Shown here: in pieces, positions 58,200 to 64,000 of the stretch
Position numbering within the stretch: position 1 is the first letter of the stretch
How the letters are laid out: each line of letters starts with the position of its first letter
NCBI GenBank assembly: GCA_004026145.2
Contig: CP034975.1
Span: forward strand, 20,588,213 to 20,652,212
Length of the DNA stretch: 64,000 nt
Direction: 5' to 3'
Origin: Takifugu bimaculatus
Lineage: Eukaryota; Chordata; Actinopteri; Tetraodontiformes; Tetraodontidae
Program-made: the position numbers and the translations under genes
Notes under the pieces: generated by a model
Database searches by the model: none
Seen by the model: the letters and a program-made list of their open reading frames with translations, nothing else
What the model was told of the DNA's origin: nothing

Positions 58200-61100
58200 T
58201 ACCCTGGTATCCCTGGTGGTGCTGCAGAGATGAAGAAAGGGACACACAGGACAGAATTCCAGGTGTTAATGTTACTTTGACAAACTCGGTGATCCCTCAG
58301 AAAATTTTCTTTAATTGAAAATGGATTGATGTCATTTTATAGATATTGTTTATCAAAAAATATTGAATGTAAATTTAATATTAAAAATGTTCATGTAAAA
58401 CAGCTAAAAATGACTTGTGTGGCTGTGATTCAAATAGCTTCACTTAAAAAAAAAAAGATTAATCTTTGGGTGTCCTTTTGTAAGGACAAAAGCTTTGATT
58501 CTTCATCAAGATATGAGTTTTGCTTTTTATTAATTCTATTTTTATTTTTAAAAAAATGCTTTTATGTGTTATTCTGTTACATATCATTTTCAGATTTAAT
58601 ACACTAAATGAAAAGAAAATCTACAATTCATTTTGTTGATGTGAATTAATCATCATTTAATTGATAAACAAGATGAGATAGGAAACATCAACTCTTGAAT
58701 GAGAGCGATTTTTTGTTTTTAAATACAGGCAATTAGTGAAGCGTTCCAGCTTCCTGTGGTATCAAACGTCAGCCACTAGATGGCGGTGTTCCTCAGATAA
58801 ACTTGCATTTGCTATTGTGTTGAAAAAAAAAAAAAATTATATTCTCCGCCGAGTACTTTACGTGCACTTTTTTAATCATGTTACATAACCCTCTCAAAAA
58901 ATGTGTTCATAGATTATTTCCTTTGTGTTTCTAAAAGGTCGCCTCGTGTACCATATTTTACTTGTATGATTTTGGTGATAAACGTCAGCTGTTTATTGCA
59001 CGTTGCTAAATAGATTTAGGACTTTCACCTCTTTAAATGTACCATTATTTCTGCATGTAGGTTAGGTTATGTCTATGGTTCCCCACTAGAGGTCACTGCA
59101 GCACTAGCCGTTTGCACTCATTCGTTGAACAAACGAACATACGCTGGTTAATTCTAATGTAGAAAAATGACTTTAAAAAAACGTAAAACTTGGCTTTATC
59201 TTTGTGATTTGTTTTTCAACTTGAAATAGATTTCAAATATATAACAAAATCCAAATATATAACAATATATTTTAATTGATGTGGTATAGTGTCTCTGTCT
59301 TTGTGTCCTGTGACAGGCTGGTGACCTGTCCATCACATAGACTCTGATTGGACAAACGATGGATGGATGGATAGATGGATGGATGGATGACCATGTACAA
59401 TAAAGCAGAATCGTGGCAGCTAAGTTACAGTGCAGTGTCAAAGATGGTAAAATATCTATAATTCATCGCATCTATTTATGTGTGGTGGAGTTTTTAGCAT
59501 TCTCCATCACAAGAGTTAGATGATCTGTCCCACTGGTGTGTCTGTGGGCTGGGGTTCCTCATCAGAACAGAAGATGTGCTCCGTTTGTTTCCATCTTACT
59601 GCTTTTCATGGCAAGTCTTAGTAGTATCCCCAGCGAACACGCCTACATCCCGAGTCTTGCGCTTCCAACTTTCTGAACGTAAATACATTAGCTCTGCCAG
59701 CTTTTGTGCCTTTCTGTCTCTTTTAGCCCTGTCCTGCTGTGAAGGGGTTGTGAAATGATGGCGGTGGCTACGCTTAGTGACTCAGACCCTAAGTGGTGTG
59801 GGTTGATTTGGACACTGGGCACTGACACACTGTTGCACTGGACAACTTTCAGGTATGAATACCTCAGACTGAAATAGACTATTCTCCTCCCTCTCCACAA
59901 GAAGCAAATGCAGTCAGTGAGTCACCAGAGCACATGGGTCTATTTCTAAATTGAATTATGGCCGATGTGTCCGCTCATAGGTCAACATAAGGAACAAGTC
60001 ATACAGCAGCAACAGTGACAGTTTAGCTTTGAACTTAGTAGTGACAACTACTAAATTTGCACTCAGACAGACAATTAAGAGCTAACTGCCCAAGTCAGTC
60101 CTTCCCTTCCAACCTCTGGTTTAAATCTTAAGATATAAAGACTGATTGGACACCACCTGTCCTCTGTCCCAGTTGACAGCAGTTTTCCCACAGGTCCTCT
60201 TGGACTTTGTCCGCAGGCACAGACATTTCACAGGGTTGACGCCATCTAAGGTCAACTCAGGTTGTTGTTCTCCTTCCTTTCTTTTCCTATTTTGTGCTTT
60301 TTTTATTTAATGAATCTGGAATCACCATGGGAAGAAAAATTAGAACTAGAACATAGTTGAGCCGCCGTTCCCTGGAAACGTCCACTGCAGACACTCGGGT
60401 ACTTTGTGTGGAGAAAACTGCAAGATTCATGTAGCTTTTGAATGTGGAGCAGCCCCTGGCGGCAGGTAGCTTTGTCGCACAGCTAATCTTCAGGTGCCGT
60501 AAACATCTGGAGCATTAGGACTGGACCAGCTTCTATGTTGGGCTCTCAGCGTTTGTTGGGGGAGAGTTTGACAAACGACTAAAAACCCATCCAGCACCAA
60601 AACTGACAGGTGAATCCTGATTTATAGGAAAATATAAATCCTTATTAACAGGTGTAGAATAATTTTAAAATAAAATTAAAAAAAAAGCTGAAGGGCACTT
60701 TATTGTGTTTTGGCCACAGGGAGGGCATTCCATTGGTTTTATAGTAGGACACTATATCATTGGAAGGGCAATCTAGAGGTTACTAAAACATGTAGCTGGC
60801 CAGGCAGCCCAGTGATAATTTTGTCTGAAATCTGTCCCTTTATTTATTTTATAATTTGGTGGGGACGGAAAGACATCATAGCAGAAGAATTACAGGGATA
60901 TTGTTTATCATGTTTACAAAGACAATGGGATCGCTTGTTTGGTAACCTAGACAGTGCATTTACTCACTAGAAGGACTGCGTCCTGAAGAATGGATTGACT
61001 ACATTTTACTTAAAATTTAAGCTTAATTTATCGCAGCTATATACAGATACTTTATTCCATTTTTGCAGCCGAAATCACCTGAAGAAAAGAACAATCTGTC

Positions 61101-61510
61101 AACATCAGACAACAGACTCGTAAAAAATTGATGGAACATTTTGATTCTCGATTGTTGTGGGGTTATCATTGGAATTTCGGTGGATTTTCCCTTTAAATGC
61201 ACGGAAACAACAGCACCTTCATGCGCTCCGAACATCTCAGTCGGAGAGAGGGAGGGAGGAGACTGAGGTGTTTACACAGTGAAGCAGAGCCCGGATTCAC
61301 AGCCATCCAGCTGCTCCTGCGGGATAACAGCTGTCCACCGTTCCCGTCCGGTTCAGTTTCACGGGTGGAAACGTCACTACTTTACGCCCTTTTTACGCGC
61401 AGTTATGTTCGCGACGCGCGACTGAACTTCTGTTGCCTTTACGCGGAATTCCACGGGGGGAAAAGTGTTGGGGAGGAAAAAGTGTTCCACTCACCCACAG
61501 CTGAACAGGT
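58200..61510. other. intergenic lmf1 to rab26
   Basis: Holds the lmf1 3' UTR and the rab26 5' region. A short GGAT array lies at about 59,358-59,390, preceded by a small SINE/LINE-like fragment (TGTGACAGGCTGGTGACCTG near 59,310). The last 250 bp before rab26 are GC-rich and purine-rich (GGAGAGAGGGAGGGAGGAG near 61,241), probably 5' UTR. No other gene was recognised. Confidence 0.5.
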
Positions 61511-61514
61511 GACC

Positions 61515-62533
61515 ATGTCAAGGAAGAAGGCGATGAAAGGTAAAGTGAGCTCCAAGAGCCCCAAAGGTTCGCCGAGCAGCGGGAGAGACGGCGGGAGGAC
61601 GGGGAAAGGTCTGGCCGCCGCCGCCGCTCCCTCGTCCGGACTGGTTTATCCCAGCAGACCGTCTCTGAGCAACAGCGGGGAATTTTATGACATCGCCTTC
61701 AAGGTGAGCAGAGAGATACTGCAAAACTAATCAATCAATCAATCAATGAACCCATGTGACTAAACAGATACGAAGCGCGGAGGTAAGAGATGCTGAAAGC
61801 AAATCGTTTTCACAGCGTGAAGACAGCATAAAATAGAGCTTAAATGTATCTAATCTCTCTTTATTTTATCAACAAAATGTTCTTTCTTCTTTTCAGCTAT
61901 GTTGTAAAGGTTACAGAGGTTTTATGGACGGAGATTTATGTTGTCGAGACCACAACACACATCCATGTAGACATTGAAATAATAAACAAACTACTATTTT
62001 ATATACTAGCAAACCAGCCCACACTGTCTTCACTTGGAGGAGTCTGTTAGTGGAGTTGGAGCATGGAGAGGGCAGTAGAATGTCCATGTGTTGAGGCGAA
62101 GGAGGTAACAGTTTTTTGTTGCCCTACTTGATTTGATATTCTTATCATGTAAGGTGTTGTAACAGGGGATCACTGCATCTCGTTCTTTATTTTAAATGTT
62201 TGCTCCCATCAAAGGTCATTCAAACATGAAGCACGATGCAAAATGTGAACAGGAATTTTGGTCTGACAGGGACGTTGGAAAAAACTCGGTTCCAAGCTCT
62301 CCCTCACCGTCCCGCGTCGGCGATTTCCTACTGGTGTAACACTTTGATTACAGTGAATGTGTATGTGCTCGTGTGTGTGAGAGAGATGGCATTCTCATCT
62401 TCTCTCTCTCTCTTTGTCTCAGGTGATGCTGGTGGGGGATTCAGGAGTCGGAAAGACGTGTCTGTTGGTTCGATTCAAAGATGGAGCCTTTCTAGCTGGC
62501 AGCTTTATCTCCACTGTGGGCATTGACTTCAGG
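61515..62533 (+). CDS. rab26: Ras-related GTPase RAB26 (first two coding exons; continues past window)
   Basis: RAB26 is a small GTPase of secretory granules and synaptic vesicles. Exon 1 (61,515-61,703, 63 codons) starts MSRKKAMKGK and carries a Ser/Gly-rich low-conserved N-terminus ending SGEFYDIAFK. Exon 2 (62,423-62,533, 37 codons) gives VMLVGDSGVGKTCLLVRFKD, then GAFLAGSFISTVGIDFR, that is the P-loop GDSGVGKT and switch I Thr. Both phases are 0. Human RAB26 has the same MSRKK start and DFYDVAFKVMLVGDSG junction, from memory. RAB37 is the nearest alternative, but the long N-terminus and the 16p13.3-like neighbours favour RAB26. The effector, G4 and prenylated C-terminal parts lie beyond position 64,000. 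Confidence 0.93.
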
Positions 62534-62539
62534 GTACAA

Positions 62540-63480
62540 ATTCTCTCTGTCTCTCTGTCTCTCTCTCACAAACACACACATACACACACACTTACTTCAC
62601 TTAAAATATCACCTGTTGCTGGTAAATTTCCAGTATTTGCACCTAGTTCAGATATTTGCTGCCAAGAATGTTTGACTTTGTTGCCCCTGTTGCCGTCAAG
62701 GGAATATTAGAGACGGTTGGACAAATATGCCAGCTCACATCACACATTTACAATAGTGTTTTAAACGGTAGTATTATCTAAATAAGATAAAACATGATGA
62801 TGTAAGCTCAGGAAATTATCAGACACTTTTTTTTATCATTTCAAATCCTGTTGGAGAAGTAACAATGATATCAACTATAGGCTCAGTTTACATCACCATT
62901 GCAATATTAACCGGCCGGCCTGGTAGTAAATAAAGCGTTGCTACAACTGCAAAAAAAACTCAAAGTTACATAACAAGCTACTTCTTCTTTGGGTTGCTTG
63001 CATTCCGTGTGTCACCTGTGCTGTTTCACTTGTGCTGTCCCACTGTGCACTCGCAGAGTCTTAAATCTCTCGCCCAATGAGCAGGAACATTCACACCGAA
63101 AACATAAAACAAAAGGAGGTTAATGTCTTTATTGACAAGCTAATCCCTTTTTAGTGCTGGCATTTTCCGACTGTTGCCCACAGGGAGTTGTGAGCGGTGC
63201 GGACACTTGCACAGCCCCAGATTAGAGGCATTTTTGTTTTTTTGACTGGTTTCCCCTTCAGGAAAGACCCATAGCAGAATAAAGCCCTCCCAAAGGGGGC
63301 AGTCTTAGCCAGAATGTTAATAGGATTTTATTAGATTGTATAGAAATTGTTGGTTCGCCTTTGAAAAGTTGCTGTAACCCTCGTAAATAATTGAAGATAA
63401 TCAAGGCTGTGTTATTGTACCTGAATTTCCACTTAACCTTTTTAGACCCTGTTCTCATGCATATAAACACAAGTTTATTT
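62540..63480. other. rab26: rab26 intron 2 (known part)
   Basis: Starts with short CT and CA microsatellites (62,543-62,590). No further rab26 exon (next expected NKVLDV...DTAGQE-type) was found before the window ends. Confidence 0.6.
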
Positions 63481-63499
63481 TTCATATTGGCTTTTTTAA

Positions 63500-63590
63500 T
63501 AAAGAAGAAACACAGTCCAGTTGACAGAGAAAACTACCTTGGATAATGATGACCTGGATGACTGAGAATCTACACAGACTTTTTTTAATA
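63500..63590. repeat. right arm of the palindromic repeat family
   Basis: AAGAAGAAACACAGTCCAGT, then TGACAGAGAAAACTACCTTGG and GACTGAGAATCTACACAGAC, matching the right end of the insert at 5168-5395. Confidence 0.7.
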
Positions 63591-63727
63591 AACTGGAAGT
63601 GCACATGCAAGAGATTGATTCCACCTATTTTACCACAGTGCCGGGTTGCAATGTGGAACCACCTGTGTTTATTTGTGTTCATAAAAATGACACACCTACT
63701 GGTGATCAGGTGTAGACCTTTCTTTCA

Positions 63728-64000
63728 CCCTACCCCTAACCCTAAACCTTATCCCTAACCCTGAACCCTAAGCTGAACCCTATTAACTTTCTTTTACCCT
63801 AACCCTAGCCCTATTATTAGTCTTTCACCCTGATACTAACCTGATTAAAATTCTTTCATTGTAACCCTATCCCTTTTAACTTTGTTTCACCCTAATCCCC
63901 TAACCCTGAACCCTAAAACTAAAACTAATCCTAAACCCTAACCCTAACAAGAAACCTTGACCCTAAGCCCAAACCCAAAGCCTAACCCTAAACCCTAACA
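63728..64000. repeat. degenerate telomere-like (CCCTAA)n tract
   Basis: Repeated CCCTAA, CCCTAACC, AACCCTA and variants (TGAACCCTA, CTTATCCCTAA), interleaved with TTTCTTTCACC blocks, to the end of the window. It lies inside rab26 intron sequence, so it is interstitial rather than a true chromosome end unless the assembly ends here. Confidence 0.85.

Noticed and set aside
63728..64000. True chromosome end
   Set aside because: rab26 is incomplete here and the repeats are degenerate with spacers, so an interstitial tract is more likely.

Overview
The window is nuclear DNA of a vertebrate, almost certainly a teleost fish. The protein-coding genes are split into short exons with GT-AG introns, there are long AT-rich non-coding stretches, and the repeats are of fish type: L2-type LINE tails, a pogo/Tigger-like DNA transposon, a DIRS-like retroelement, a tRNA-derived SINE, long TG/CT/GGAT arrays and a degenerate CCCTAA tract. 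No bacterial, phage or CRISPR-like system is present. Family names come from recognising the translated exons by eye; no database search was run.

Layout. Positions 1-18,200 are gene-poor and repeat-rich: a decayed DIRS-like element (about 0.4-3.65 kb), an L2 fragment carrying a nested palindromic insert (5.0-5.7 kb), a hAT-like element (5.8-6.26 kb), a pogo-like deletion derivative with perfect terminal inverted repeats (7.6-8.67 kb), a SINE (9.6-9.9 kb), a probable solo LTR (11.2-11.6 kb) and two more L2 tails (14.7-15.6 kb). From 18.5 to 24.2 kb lie two tandem, intronless, intact GLUT11-like sugar transporter genes on the minus strand. They are followed by rnps1 (+), a small four-exon CC chemokine gene (+), cox19 (-), the 14-kb adap1 gene (+), sox8 (-), lmf1 (+), and the first two coding exons of rab26 (+), which runs off the right edge.

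The order cox19-adap1 matches a neighbourhood I know from human 7p22. The set sox8/lmf1/rab26/rnps1 corresponds to human 16p13.3, and sox8 and lmf1 are head to head here. The gene products do not form one pathway. They cover splicing and exon-junction function (RNPS1), mitochondrial cytochrome oxidase assembly (COX19), Arf/phosphoinositide signalling (ADAP1), transcription (SOX8), lipase maturation in the ER (LMF1), vesicle traffic (RAB26), sugar transport (GLUT11-like) and chemotaxis (CC chemokine).

Most interesting points: (1) the intronless slc2a11-like pair looks homogenised over its first half but diverged over the second, with an isolated changed motif in one copy; (2) the ArfGAP domain of ADAP1 has a one-residue contraction and lacks a conserved Arg-Leu; (3) adap1 appears to use a GC-AG intron; (4) lmf1 has an 11-nt micro-exon; (5) rnps1 has a Gly-to-Cys change in its RNP1 motif and no recognisable first coding exon; (6) sox8 and lmf1 share a short divergent region with a palindromic E-box; (7) a degenerate telomere-like tract lies inside rab26. 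I found nothing that clearly amounts to an undescribed multi-gene system.
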